NCBI RefSeq assembly: GCF_015704865.1
Contig: NZ_JADQTO010000001.1
Span: 248,001-312,000 of the forward strand
Direction of reading: 5' to 3'
From: Actinoplanes aureus
GTDB taxonomy: Bacteria > Actinomycetota > Actinomycetes > Mycobacteriales > Micromonosporaceae
DNA length: 64,000 nucleotides
Under the pieces are notes generated by a model. It did not search any database, was not told where the DNA came from, and saw only the letters and a list, made by a program, of their open reading frames with translations. The stretch's first letter is position 1; each line of letters starts with the position of its first letter. The position numbers and the translations under genes were made by a program. Of this stretch, positions 7,945-17,431 are shown piece after piece.

Positions 7945-9291
7945 GTGAACGTCAGGAACTTTAGTGTAAGGCGAAGTCTGCGGCGATCAGCCGTGACCGC
8001 CGTCGCTGCCTTCACCGCCATGACGATGGTCGCCTGCGGCAGCGATGCCGCTGAGACGCCCGAGAAGCCCGACGGCCCGGTCACCATCAAGGTCTGGGCC
8101 TGGTACCCGGAGTTCCAGGGTGTCGTCGACCTGTTCAACAAGACCCACACCGACATCAAGATCGAGTGGACGAACGCGGGCACCGGTCAGGACCAGTACA
8201 CCAAGCTCCAGACCGCGCTCAAGGCCGGCAAGGGCGCGCCCGACGTGGCGATGCTCGAGCTCCAGGAGATCCCCACCTTCCAGCTCACCAAGCACCTCGT
8301 CGACCTCGGCAAGTACGGGGCCAACGACGTCAAGGGCGACTACGTCGACTGGGCGTGGAAGCAGGTCAGCACCGGTGACCAGGTCTACGCCATCCCGGTC
8401 GACGCCGGCCCGATGGCCATGATGTACCGCGACGACATCTTCAAGAAATACGGCTTGACCGTGCCGAAGACCTGGGACGAGTACAAGGCGCAGGCCGAGA
8501 AGCTGAAGACCGCTTCGGCCGGCAAGTCCTTCATCACCGACTTCGGCGCCAACGACGGCGGCTTCATGACCGGTCTGTTCTGGCAGGCCGGCGCCCAGCC
8601 GTACACCTACGACATCGCGAACCCGTCGAACATCGGTGTCAACGTCAACAGCCCCGAGGCCAAGAAGGTCATCGAGTACTGGGAGGGTCTGGTCGGCGCG
8701 GGTCTGGCCGACACCACCGCCTTCCACACCACGGACTTCTACAACGGCCTCAACTCGGAGAAGTACGCCACCTACATCGCGGCCGGCTGGGGCCCCGGTT
8801 ACATCCAGGCCAACGCCGCCAAGTCGGCCGGCAAGTGGAAGGTCGCGCCGCTGCCGCAGTGGGTCGCCGGCGAGAACAAGCAGGGTGACTGGGGTGGCTC
8901 CTCGTTCGCGGTGACCGACCAGGCCAAGTACCCGGACGTCGCCGCCAAGGTCGCGATGGAGCTCTTCGGCGCGAAGAACACCGAGGCCTGGAAGATCGGC
9001 ATCGACAAGGCGTTCCTCTTCCCGACCGCCACGCCGGTCCTCGAGTCGGACACCTTCAAGAACAAGGAGTACGACTTCTTCGGCGGCCAGAAGGTCAACG
9101 AGGTCTTCGTCCCGGCCTACAACGCGATCGGCCCGTTCTCCTGGAGCCCGTTCAACAGCTACAACTTCAGCCAGCTGACCACCAACCTGAACCAGGCGAT
9201 CGAGAAGAAGACGTCCTGGTCGGCGGCGCTGGACGCGGCGCAGGAGAGCGTCAAGACCTACGCCACCCAGCAGGGCTTCAAGGTTCAGTAA
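7945..9291 (+). CDS. Sugar ABC transporter substrate-binding lipoprotein
   Basis: A 448-residue extracytoplasmic sugar-binding protein of the CUT1 (family 1) type. The start is GTG 7945, preceded by GTGAGGA. The signal peptide has basic residues (VRRSLRRSA), a hydrophobic core and a lipobox ending MVAC, so Cys31 is the lipidated residue. The mature protein begins with a short Asp/Glu/Pro linker, then TIKVWAWYPEFQGVVDLFN, the usual first strand and helix. It is the first gene of a tightly packed operon with two permeases and a GH51 arabinofuranosidase, so arabino-oligosaccharides are the likely ligand. The stop codon overlaps the next start (TAATG). Confidence 0.93.
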   Translation: MNVRNFSVRRSLRRSAVTAVAAFTAMTMVACGSDAAETPEKPDGPVTIKVWAWYPEFQGVVDLFNKTHTDIKIEWTNAGTGQDQYTKLQTALKAGKGAPDVAMLELQEIPTFQLTKHLVDLGKYGANDVKGDYVDWAWKQVSTGDQVYAIPVDAGPMAMMYRDDIFKKYGLTVPKTWDEYKAQAEKLKTASAGKSFITDFGANDGGFMTGLFWQAGAQPYTYDIANPSNIGVNVNSPEAKKVIEYWEGLVGAGLADTTAFHTTDFYNGLNSEKYATYIAAGWGPGYIQANAAKSAGKWKVAPLPQWVAGENKQGDWGGSSFAVTDQAKYPDVAAKVAMELFGAKNTEAWKIGIDKAFLFPTATPVLESDTFKNKEYDFFGGQKVNEVFVPAYNAIGPFSWSPFNSYNFSQLTTNLNQAIEKKTSWSAALDAAQESVKTYATQQGFKVQ

Positions 9292-10223
9292 TGACCGAGG
9301 TTCAGATCAAGTCCGCGGCCGCTCCGGCGGCCGCGGGCCCCTCGGAGCCGGTGCGGACCCGGCGGGCGACGAAGCTGCGGCAGGCCGGCACCGGCTGGCT
9401 CTTCGTCCTGCCGTTCGCGGTTCTGCTGGTCGCCTTTCTGCTCGCCCCGCTGGCGTACGCGTTCAAGATCAGCCTCTATCGCTCCACCCTGATCGAGGGT
9501 GAGGTCTTCGCCTTCCTGGACAACTACAAGCAGGCGATCGACGACCCGCTGGTCCGTGAGGGCGTGGTCCGGGTCCTGATCTTCGGCCTGATCCAGACCC
9601 CGGTGATGATCGGGCTCGCTCTGCTCGCAGCCCTGCTGATCGACGCGGCGACCTCGCGGTTCTCCCGGTTCTTCCGGCTCGCGGCCTTCGTGCCCTACGC
9701 CGTGCCGGTGGTGATCGGCACGCTGATGTGGGGCTTCCTCTACAGCAAGAACATCGGCCCGCTCTCCTGGACCGGCATCAATTTCGTCTCCGGTGACACG
9801 GTGCTGGCGTCGCTGGGCAACATCGTCACCTGGCAGTGGGCCGGCTACAACATGATCGTCCTGTACGCGGCGCTGCAGGGCGTCCCCAAGGAGGTCTACG
9901 AGTCCGCCAAGATCGACGGCGCCGGGCAGGTGCAGATCGCTCTCCGGATCAAGACACCGATGATCTCCTCGGCGCTGGTCCTGGCCACGCTCTTCACGAT
10001 CATGGGCACCCTGCAGTTCTTCACCGAGCCGCTGATCCTGCAGCCGCTCAACCCGGGCGCGATCACCCAGCACTACACGCCCAACGTGTACGCCTACAAC
10101 CAGGCGTTCTCGTTCCAGCAGTACAACTACTCGGCGGCGATCTCGTTCCTGCTCGGCGCGGTGGTCTTCGTCGGGTCGTACCTCTTCCTCTTCGCCACCC
10201 GGAAACGGAGCGCGCTGCGATGA
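9291..10223 (+). CDS. Sugar ABC transporter permease, MalF type
   Basis: A 310-residue inner-membrane permease with about six helices. The first is GWLFVLPFAVLLVAFLLAPL. The cytoplasmic EAA loop that contacts the ATPase is readable as EVYESAKIDGAGQVQIALRI followed by KTPMI. It pairs with the next gene, whose start overlaps this stop by four bases (ATGA). The complex would move sugars delivered by the upstream lipoprotein. Confidence 0.93.
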   Translation: MTEVQIKSAAAPAAAGPSEPVRTRRATKLRQAGTGWLFVLPFAVLLVAFLLAPLAYAFKISLYRSTLIEGEVFAFLDNYKQAIDDPLVREGVVRVLIFGLIQTPVMIGLALLAALLIDAATSRFSRFFRLAAFVPYAVPVVIGTLMWGFLYSKNIGPLSWTGINFVSGDTVLASLGNIVTWQWAGYNMIVLYAALQGVPKEVYESAKIDGAGQVQIALRIKTPMISSALVLATLFTIMGTLQFFTEPLILQPLNPGAITQHYTPNVYAYNQAFSFQQYNYSAAISFLLGAVVFVGSYLFLFATRKRSALR

Positions 10224-11113
10224 GCACTCTGACGCAGGCCCCGGAACGGGCCGAAGCGAAGCCGGCCCGCCGCATCACCGCCGGCAGCACCGCGGCTCAC
10301 GTGGTGATGGCTCTGATGGCGGTCTACTTCCTGCTCCCCTTCTGGTGGTTGCTGGTGGCCGCGACCAAGAACAACGAGGGGCTCTTCGACGCGGGCGCGC
10401 TCTGGTTCTCCGGCTTCCATCTGACCGAGAACCTGAAGCTGCTGTTCAACCAGGAGAACGGGGTCTACCTCACCTGGCTGCGTAACTCGGCGTTCTACGC
10501 GGTGGTGAGCGGCGTCGGCGCGACGGCCATCTCGGCGCTGGCCGGCTACGCCTTCGCCAAGCTGCGCTTCCCGGGCCGCAACGCCCTGTTCGCGCTGCTC
10601 CTCGGCCTGATCATGGTGCCGGCGACGGCGCTGGTGCTGCCTACCTACCTGCTGATGTCGCAGGCGAACCTGGTCGACACGATCTGGGCGGTGATCCTGC
10701 CGTCGCTGCTCAACCCGTTCGGCGTCTACCTGCTCCGGGTCTACGTGGCCGACTCGATCCCGGACGAGATGCTCGAGGCGGCCCGGATGGACGGAGCCGG
10801 CGAGTTCCGGGTCTTCCGCAGCGTGGCACTGCCCGCCATGAAGCCCGCCCTGATCACCGTCCTGCTGTTCAGCATGGTCGCGTCCTGGAACAACTTCTTC
10901 CTGCCCCTGGTGATGCTGAGCGACGACCAGCTCTACCCGCTCACCGTCGGTCTGCGGACCTGGTACATGTCCGCGATCATGGGCAACGGCGGCGCAGCCA
11001 CGTTCAACGTGATCGTGACCGGGGCTCTGGTGGCAATCGTCCCCCTGATCGTGGCCTTCCTGATGTTGCAGCGGTACTGGCGCGGTGGCTTGACCATCGG
11101 CGCCGTCAAGTGA
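10220..11113 (+). CDS. Sugar ABC transporter permease, MalG type
   Basis: A 297-residue permease, partner of the previous gene. The helices include VVMALMAVYFLLPFWWLLVA near the N-terminus, and the EAA loop reads EMLEAARMDGAGEFRVFRSV followed by ALPAM. No ATP-binding subunit follows; CUT1 systems in actinomycetes commonly share one MsiK-type ATPase encoded elsewhere, which would explain its absence. The GH51 gene starts 16 bases downstream. Confidence 0.93.
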   Translation: MSTLTQAPERAEAKPARRITAGSTAAHVVMALMAVYFLLPFWWLLVAATKNNEGLFDAGALWFSGFHLTENLKLLFNQENGVYLTWLRNSAFYAVVSGVGATAISALAGYAFAKLRFPGRNALFALLLGLIMVPATALVLPTYLLMSQANLVDTIWAVILPSLLNPFGVYLLRVYVADSIPDEMLEAARMDGAGEFRVFRSVALPAMKPALITVLLFSMVASWNNFFLPLVMLSDDQLYPLTVGLRTWYMSAIMGNGGAATFNVIVTGALVAIVPLIVAFLMLQRYWRGGLTIGAVK

Positions 11114-11129
11114 CTTTCTAAGGAACAAC

Positions 11130-12644
11130 ATGCTTAGTGCACGTGTCGCACTGAACCCTGCCCGCGTAGTGGCTCCGGTGAGCCGCCGGACCTTCGGCTC
11201 CTTCGTCGAGCACATGGGTCGCTGCGTCTACACCGGGATCTACGAGCCGGGTCACCCGCTCGCCGATGAGGACGGCTTCCGTACCGACGTGCTGGCCCTG
11301 GCCCGCGAGCTCGGCGTCACGATGGTCCGTTATCCGGGCGGCAACTTCGTCTCCGGCTACCGCTGGGAGGACGGTGTCGGCCCGGTCGAGAACCGGCCCC
11401 GCCGCCGTGACCTGGCCTGGCGCAGCATCGAGACCAACCAGGTCGGCATCGACGAGTTCGCCAAGTGGGCGGAGAAGGCCGACGTCGAGATCATGTACGC
11501 GGTGAACCTCGGCACCCGCGGCGTGCAGGAGGCGCTCGACGTCCACGAGTACGTCAACCACCCGGAGGGCACCGAGCTCTCCGAGCGGCGGCGGGCCAAC
11601 GGTGTGGAGAAGCCGTACGGGATCAAGATCTGGTGCCTGGGCAACGAACTGGACGGCCCGTGGCAGACCGGGCACAAGACCCCGGAGGAATACGGGCTCC
11701 TGGCCGCCTCCACGGCGCGGGCGCTGCGCTCGGCGGAACCGGATCTGGAACTGGTCGCCTGCGGTAGTTCCAGCTCGGTGATGCCGACCTTCGGTACCTG
11801 GGAGTCGACGGTGCTGGAGCACGCGTACGACGTGGTCGACTACGTGTCCTGCCACGCGTACTACGAGGAGCACGACGGCGACCTCGGCTCGTTCCTGGCC
11901 AGCGCGGTGGACATGGACCACTTCGTGAACAGCATCGTGGCCACCGCGGACGCGGTCGGCGCCCGGCTGAAGAGCAAGAAGAAGATCAACCTTTCGTTCG
12001 ACGAGTGGAACGTCTGGTACCTGTCCCGGTTCCAGAACGCGCCGCTGCCGGATGAGTGGAAGGTCGCCCCGCGGGTCATCGAGGACCAGTACAACGTTGC
12101 GGACGCGGTGGTGGTCGGCAACCTGCTGATCTCGCTGCTGCGGCACAGCGACCGGGTGACCGCGGCCTGCCAGGCCCAGCTGGTGAACGTCATCGCGCCG
12201 ATCATGACCGAGCCGGGCGGGCCGGCCTGGCGGCAGACCATCTTCTACCCGTTCTCCCGGACCGCGGCGCTGGCCAAGGGCGACGTGCTGGAGGTCGCGG
12301 TGGAGACCCCGACCTACGAGACCGCGAAGTACGGGGTGGCGGACGTGGTCGACGCCGTCGCCACCCACGACCCGGCCACCGGCGACGTCGTGCTCTTCGC
12401 CGTGAACCGGGATCAGGAGCAGCCGGTCGAGCTCGCCGTGGACCTGAGTGGGTTCGGCGCCGGGCTGACCGTCGCGGAGGCCTGGACGCTCACCGACGAC
12501 GACGTACGCGCGGCCAACACCATGGACGACCCGGAGCGGGTCACCCTGCGCCCGATCACCGAGGTGTCGGTAGACGGCGACGCCGCCACCGTGGTGCTGC
12601 CCCGGATCTCCTGGTCGGTGGTGCGCCTGACCCGCGCGAGCTGA
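11130..12644 (+). CDS. GH51 alpha-L-arabinofuranosidase
   Basis: A 504-residue glycosidase that releases terminal arabinofuranose from arabinoxylan or arabinan oligosaccharides. It lacks a signal peptide, so it works in the cytoplasm on imported substrates. The (beta/alpha)8 barrel begins with FGSFVEHMGRCVYTGIYEP and MVRYPGGNFVSGYRWED. The general acid/base is E173 in CLGNELDGP and the nucleophile is E292 in FDEWNVWY; both are intact. The C-terminal beta domain ends with TVVLPRISWSVVRL. Length fits GH51. It is the last gene of the LacI-controlled operon and is followed by a strong hairpin. Confidence 0.95.
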   Translation: MLSARVALNPARVVAPVSRRTFGSFVEHMGRCVYTGIYEPGHPLADEDGFRTDVLALARELGVTMVRYPGGNFVSGYRWEDGVGPVENRPRRRDLAWRSIETNQVGIDEFAKWAEKADVEIMYAVNLGTRGVQEALDVHEYVNHPEGTELSERRRANGVEKPYGIKIWCLGNELDGPWQTGHKTPEEYGLLAASTARALRSAEPDLELVACGSSSSVMPTFGTWESTVLEHAYDVVDYVSCHAYYEEHDGDLGSFLASAVDMDHFVNSIVATADAVGARLKSKKKINLSFDEWNVWYLSRFQNAPLPDEWKVAPRVIEDQYNVADAVVVGNLLISLLRHSDRVTAACQAQLVNVIAPIMTEPGGPAWRQTIFYPFSRTAALAKGDVLEVAVETPTYETAKYGVADVVDAVATHDPATGDVVLFAVNRDQEQPVELAVDLSGFGAGLTVAEAWTLTDDDVRAANTMDDPERVTLRPITEVSVDGDAATVVLPRISWSVVRLTRAS

Positions 12645-12653
12645 TTTCCGACG

Positions 12654-12679
12654 CCGGGCCGCGACCGGTCGCGGTCCGG
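12654..12679 (+). terminator. Hairpin terminator after the GH51 gene
   Basis: CCGGGCCGCGACC pairs with GGTCGCGGTCCGG over 13 positions with one G-T wobble. It begins 10 bases after the GH51 stop. There is no U-tract, which is usual for GC-rich actinomycete terminators. Confidence 0.65.
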
Positions 12680-12826
12680 CTGACGGAGAAAGTGTTATCC
12701 GGCACGGGCGAAATACGTCGGCGAAATCCGACCTTAAAGGGGCATTAAAGAAAGGGGCCGCGGGCGGATTCGGCTGCGAATAATGGCGGGGTTCCCTGAC
12801 CGTTCTCCTACGGAGGCAGCACCCCC

Positions 12827-14436
12827 ATGCGCCGCAAACGGAGTCTTGTTCTCGCCGCGGCGGCCACCGTCGCCGCTCTCGCCACCGCCTGGATCGCCCT
12901 GCCCGCCTCGGCCGCGGCACCCACCGCCACCCTGCGTACGGTCTCCGACTGGGGCAGCGGCTGGCAGGCCGAGGTGACCATCAGCAACACCGGAACGTCC
13001 GCCATCGCGTCCTGGAAAGTCGAATTCGACCTTCCGGCCGGAGCCGCTGTCGGCAGTTTCTGGGAAGCCGACATGACGGCTTCGGGCAGTCACCGGACAT
13101 TCACGAACCGTTCCTGGAACGGTGCGATTCCGGTCGGTGCGAAGGCGACGTTCGGTTTCGTCGGCGCGGGCGCGCAGCCGGTCAACTGCAAGCTGAACGG
13201 CGCACCCTGTAACGGTTCGTCCACCACGCCGCCGGCCGCGACTCCCGCGACTTCCGCGACTGCGAAGCCGACCACGGCGCCGACCACGGCGCCGACTACA
13301 AAGCCGACTACAAAGCCGACTACAGAACCGGCCACGGCGCCGGCGACCGACCTGCTGCCCGTCAAGGTGGAGAACAAGACCGGCCGCAACCAGGCCGTCC
13401 ACCTCTACGTGCTCGGCACCAACCTGAACACCGGCAAGCTCGGCTACGTCGACGCCTCCGGCACCTTCACCGCCTGGACCGGCGGCGGGACCGTCCCGGT
13501 GCCCGCACCCGACGTGGCCATCCCCGGACCCGGGAACGGCGACAGCACCACGATCCGGGTGCCGCGGAACATCTCCGGCCGGATCTACTTCTCCTTCGGC
13601 CGCAAGCTGGACTTCCGGCTCACGACCGACGGCCTGGTCCAGCCCGCTCCGTGGGCGTCCGCCGACCCGAACCACGACATCCTCTTCGACTGGAGCGAGT
13701 TCACCCTCAACGCGTCCGGGCTGTGGCTGAACAGCTCGCAGGTGGACATGTTCGCGGTGCCGCACATCGTGAGCGTCACCGGCGGCAGCGGGGCGACCCG
13801 CGAGACCGGGGAGCCGGTCGCCGGTGGCCGGCAGAAGGTGATCGACGCGGTCAAGGCGAACCCGGACTTTGCGAAGAGCGTCGTGACCGCCGCCGACGGC
13901 ACCGTGCTGCGGGTGCTGGCTCCGGGCAAGGCCGCCGACGCCGGCCTGATGAGCCCCACCTACCTCGACCCGTACATCTCCAGCGCCTGGAACGCGTACG
14001 CGACGAAGACCCTTACCGTCGTCCCGTTCACCGATCAGCCGGGTCTGAAATATACGGGCCGGACCAGTGGCGACGTCCTGGGCTTCACCGACCCGTCGGG
14101 CCGGACCGTGGCGTCGTTCACCAAGCCGTCGACGGCCAACGTGTGGGGCTGCGACGGCGCGCTCGCCGCACCGAACGATCAGGTCGTCGGCCCGATCGCG
14201 CGGACTCTGTGCGCCGCACTCCAGCGCACCACGCTGGGCCGCCTCGACACCCAGCCGAGCGGGCTCGCGAGCGACTTCTACCAGGGAGAACGGACCAACG
14301 TGTACGCCCGGAGATCCACGCGAACATGGTCGACGGCAAGGCTTACGCGTTCGCCTTCGACGACGTGCAGAACCAGGAGTCGCTGGTGCACGACGGTGAC
14401 CCGCGCGCGGCCGGGATCGTGCTCAGCCCGTTCTGA
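12827..14436 (+). pseudogene. Secreted CBM2-GH64 endo-beta-1,3-glucanase with a C-terminal frameshift
   Basis: The start is ATG 12827 after GGAGG. A signal peptide (SLVLAAAATVAALATAWIAL, cut after SASA-type residues) leads to a CBM2 cellulose-binding module (about residues 31-130). A Pro/Thr-rich linker follows, then a GH64 laminaripentaose-producing-type glucanase. Its likely catalytic pair is E291 in DWSEFTLN and D307 in NSSQVDMFAVP, with the 16-residue spacing known for GH64. After TNVYAR (about 14311) the frame is wrong: it continues 45 residues of basic nonsense to 14449. The +1 frame instead supplies the family's C-terminus (EIHANMVDGKAYAFAFDDV to GIVLSPF, stop 14434-14436). A missing G around 14310-14311 would restore it. 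Either a sequencing error or a young pseudogene; the catalytic residues precede the break. Confidence 0.8.
13271..13330 (+). repeat. Five tandem 12-bp units encoding the Pro/Thr linker
   Basis: Five consecutive 12-base units of the form ACCACGGCGCCG or ACTACAAAGCCG encode the repeated linker tetrapeptides TTAP, TTKP and TTEP between the CBM2 and GH64 domains. This is a coding minisatellite and can expand or contract by slippage. Confidence 0.85.
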
Positions 14437-14447
14437 CGGACATCGAT

Positions 14448-14478
14448 GAGGCCCATCGCCATACCGGCGGTGGGCCTC
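14448..14478 (+). terminator. Hairpin terminator after the glucanase
   Basis: GAGGCCCATCGCC (14448-14460) pairs with GGCGGTGGGCCTC (14466-14478) with one G-T wobble and a 5-base loop. It starts 11 bases after the restored glucanase stop and isolates it from the siderophore operon. Confidence 0.7.
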
Positions 14479-14640
14479 GTCCGCATTATGGGATGAATCA
14501 CGCCGCACTCCCGGAACAATCTCGTCGGCACTGATCCGCTGGTGGCGGCCCGTGTGCGTCGTTCCGGGATGAAGCCGACACGTCCGATGTGCCGGACCCG
14601 CGGTTTCGATCTCGCGGGCACACCGTTAGCCTCCCCTTAG

Positions 14641-14660
14641 TTAGGTAAGGGTTACCTTAA
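14641..14660 (+). promoter_or_regulatory. Iron box (IdeR/DmdR1-type) upstream of the desferrioxamine operon
   Basis: TTAGGTAAGGGTTACCTTAA is a near-perfect dyad that closely matches the actinobacterial iron box, TTAGGTTAGGCTAACCTAA. It lies directly before the desA ribosome site. Under iron-replete conditions an IdeR/DmdR-type repressor would block the operon here. It is the only such site found in the window. Confidence 0.85.
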
Positions 14661-14675
14661 TTGTTGGAGGCCACG

Positions 14676-16148
14676 TTGGAGGGGTTCGCGTCCCCGCACC
14701 TGTTCTCCGGGTCCACGCTGGACGGTTACACGTCCGCCGTGTGGCACGCGTCCGCGCTGCTCGCGGACCGGGTGAAGGCAGTGCGTCAGCCGTACTCCGG
14801 CGCTTCCGTCGCCGACCTTCAGGCGCAGGTCGACGCCGTCGATCTGGACCGCCCGCTCGGTGACACCGGTGCAGCGCTGCACGAGGCGGCCCGGCTCTAC
14901 CTGGACAACGCGGTCTGGTTCCACGAGCCGACGTACGTGGCGCACCTGAACTGCCCGGTGGCCATCCCGGCGCTGAGCGCCGAGGTCCTGATCTCCGCGG
15001 TGAACTCCTCGGTCGACACCTGGGACCAGAGCGCCGCCGGCACGCTCATCGAGCGCCGGCTGATCGACTGGACCGCGGGCCGGATCGGGTTCGGCCCCGA
15101 CGCGGACGGCGTCTTCACCAGCGGCGGCACCCAGTCCAACCTCCAGGGCCTGCTGCTGGCCCGCGAGGAGACCCTCGCCGGCCTCGAAGGACGAGAGCGG
15201 GAAGAAGCGATCCCGCTCCTGCGGATCTTCGCCACCACCGAGAGCCACTTCAGCGTCAGCAAGTCGGCCGGCATCCTCGGCATGGCGGCGGACGCCGTGG
15301 TCGGCGTCGCCACCGACGGCACCGGCCGGATGGACTCGACCGCGCTCGCCGCCGCGATCGACGACGTACGCCGCGACGGCGGCATCCCGATGGCCGTGGT
15401 CGCCACCGCCGGAACCACCGACCTGGGCCGGATCGACCCGGTCGCCGGCATCGCCACGGTCTGCGAGAGCCAGGGCATCTGGCTGCACGTCGACGCCGCG
15501 TACGGCTGCGGCCTGCTGGTCTCGCAACGCCGGCGGCACCTGATCGACGGCATCGAGCGGGCCGACTCGGTCACCGTCGACTTCCACAAGAGCTTCTTCC
15601 AACCGGTCAGCTCCAGCGCGATCGTCGTGCGCCGGGGCGAGACGATGCGCCGGATCGCGGTGCACGCCGACTACCTGAACCCGCGTACGGCGACCGTGCC
15701 GAACCAGGTCGACAAGAGCCTGCAGACCACCCGCCGGTTCGACGCCCTGAAGCTCTGGATGACCCTGCGCACGATGGGCTCCGAGCGGATCGGCGACATG
15801 TTCGACACCGTGGTGGACCGGGCGCAGGAGGCGTACCGGTTCATCCTCGACGAGGCCGACTTCGAGGCGGTGGCGCCGCCGACGCTGAGCACGGTGCTCT
15901 TCCGCTTCCGGCCGGAGGGCCTGAGCGTGGCCGAGTGCGACGCGCTGATGCCACGGCTGCGGCAGCGGCTCTTCTACGGCGGTCAGGCGATCGTCGCGGG
16001 CACCACGATCGGCGGCCACTACTGGCTGAAGTTCACCCTGCTCAACCCCAACACCACGATGGGCAACCTGAAGGACGTACTGGACCTGATCCGGGAGATC
16101 GGCCGCGACCTGCTGGGCGAGCACGAGGTCACGGCGGTGATGGCCTGA
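14676..16148 (+). CDS. desA: DesA, PLP-dependent lysine decarboxylase
   Basis: A 490-residue group II pyridoxal-phosphate decarboxylase that converts L-lysine to cadaverine, the first step of desferrioxamine synthesis. Family features are FTSGGTQSNLQGLLLAREE, the cofactor Asp in WLHVDAAYGCG, and the Schiff-base lysine K305 in DFHKSFFQP. The start is taken at TTG 14676 because GGAGG lies five bases upstream of it; TTG codons at 14661 and 14664 are alternatives. It is the first gene of an operon controlled by the iron box and overlaps desB by one base (TGATG). It could be mistaken for a diaminobutyrate decarboxylase, but the neighbours settle the pathway. Confidence 0.93.
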   Translation: MEGFASPHLFSGSTLDGYTSAVWHASALLADRVKAVRQPYSGASVADLQAQVDAVDLDRPLGDTGAALHEAARLYLDNAVWFHEPTYVAHLNCPVAIPALSAEVLISAVNSSVDTWDQSAAGTLIERRLIDWTAGRIGFGPDADGVFTSGGTQSNLQGLLLAREETLAGLEGREREEAIPLLRIFATTESHFSVSKSAGILGMAADAVVGVATDGTGRMDSTALAAAIDDVRRDGGIPMAVVATAGTTDLGRIDPVAGIATVCESQGIWLHVDAAYGCGLLVSQRRRHLIDGIERADSVTVDFHKSFFQPVSSSAIVVRRGETMRRIAVHADYLNPRTATVPNQVDKSLQTTRRFDALKLWMTLRTMGSERIGDMFDTVVDRAQEAYRFILDEADFEAVAPPTLSTVLFRFRPEGLSVAECDALMPRLRQRLFYGGQAIVAGTTIGGHYWLKFTLLNPNTTMGNLKDVLDLIREIGRDLLGEHEVTAVMA

Positions 16149-17431
16149 TGCGTACGCACGACTTCGTCGCGATCGGCGTCGGACCGTTCAACCTCGGCCT
16201 CGCCGCGCTCACCGCCGACCTGCCCGACCTGGACGGCGTCTTCCTGGAGCAGCGGGCCGAGTTCGACTGGCACCCCGGTCTGATGCTCGACGGGGTGACG
16301 ATCCAGGTCCCGTTCATGGCCGACCTGGTCACCATGGCCGACCCGACCAGCCGGTTCTCGTTCCTCAACTACCTCAAGCAGGTGGGCCGGCTCTACCCGT
16401 TCTACATCCGGGAGAGCTTCTACCCGCTGCGCGCCGAGTACAACGAGTACTGCAAGTGGGTCGCCGGTCAACTGCCGTCGATCCGCTGGAACACCCGGGT
16501 CGAAACCGTCACGCACGACGGCGAGGCGTACCTCGTGCGCACCAACGGCGAGACCTACCGGGCGCGCAAGCTGGTGCTCGGCATCGGGACCGCGCCGCGC
16601 GTACCGGCCGTCGCCGACCAGGGCCCGTACGTGCACAGCGCCGACTACCTGCCGAACAAGGAGCGTCTCCAGTCGCTGGAGTCGATCACGATCATCGGCA
16701 GCGGGCAGAGCGCGGCCGAGATCTACCTCGACCTGCTCACCGAGATCGAGACACACGGCTACCACCTGAGCTGGATCACCCGGTCGCCGCGGTACTTCCC
16801 GATGGAGTACACCAAGCTGACCCTGGAGATGACCTCGCCGGAGTACATCCGGTACCACCAGGCTCTGCCGATGGAGGTGCGCGACCGGCTGGGCCGCGAG
16901 CAGCGCAACCTCTACAAGGGGATCAGCGGCGACCTGGTCGACGCCATCTACGACACGCTCTACACCAAGAGCCTGCACGGGCCGATCCCGACCACGCTGC
17001 TCACCGGCACCGCGCTGGAGGGTGTCATCTGGGACGAGGTGGAACAGCGCTACACGCTGGCGCTGAACCACGCCGAGCAGGGCCGCTCGTTCACCGCCGG
17101 CACCCAGGGCCTGGTCCTGGCCACCGGGTACGCCCCGCGGGTGCCGTCCTTCCTGGACCCGGTCCGGGACCGGATCAACTGGGACGCCCGCGGCCGCTTC
17201 GACGTCACGGTCGACTACGCCGTCGGCAAGGCCGGCGACGTCTTCGTGCAGAACGCCGCCGAGCACACGCACAGCGTCACCGACCCCGACCTGGGCATGG
17301 GCGCGTACCGCAACTCCGTGATCATCAAGGCCCTGACCGGCCGTGAGGTCTACCGGATCGAGGAGTCGATCGCCTTCCAGCAGTTCGGTGCCCCGACCGC
17401 TGACATCCCCCGACAGCTGGTGAACTCGTGA
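16148..17431 (+). CDS. desB: DesB, cadaverine N-hydroxylase
   Basis: A 427-residue FAD and NADPH-dependent N-hydroxylating monooxygenase of the IucD/SidA group. In this pathway it converts cadaverine to N-hydroxycadaverine. The FAD-binding GVGPFNLGLAAL is at the N-terminus, the NADPH-binding IIGSGQSAAEIYLD at about residue 185, and the family ATGYAPRVPSFLDP motif near residue 325. The start is ATG 16148, overlapping the desA stop. The downstream gene starts within this stop codon (GTGA), which indicates translational coupling. Confidence 0.95.
   Translation: MRTHDFVAIGVGPFNLGLAALTADLPDLDGVFLEQRAEFDWHPGLMLDGVTIQVPFMADLVTMADPTSRFSFLNYLKQVGRLYPFYIRESFYPLRAEYNEYCKWVAGQLPSIRWNTRVETVTHDGEAYLVRTNGETYRARKLVLGIGTAPRVPAVADQGPYVHSADYLPNKERLQSLESITIIGSGQSAAEIYLDLLTEIETHGYHLSWITRSPRYFPMEYTKLTLEMTSPEYIRYHQALPMEVRDRLGREQRNLYKGISGDLVDAIYDTLYTKSLHGPIPTTLLTGTALEGVIWDEVEQRYTLALNHAEQGRSFTAGTQGLVLATGYAPRVPSFLDPVRDRINWDARGRFDVTVDYAVGKAGDVFVQNAAEHTHSVTDPDLGMGAYRNSVIIKALTGREVYRIEESIAFQQFGAPTADIPRQLVNS

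Noticed and set aside
13271..13330. Tandem repeats as a possible CRISPR array
   Set aside because: Units are 12 bp, contiguous without spacers, in frame, and encode a Pro/Thr linker.
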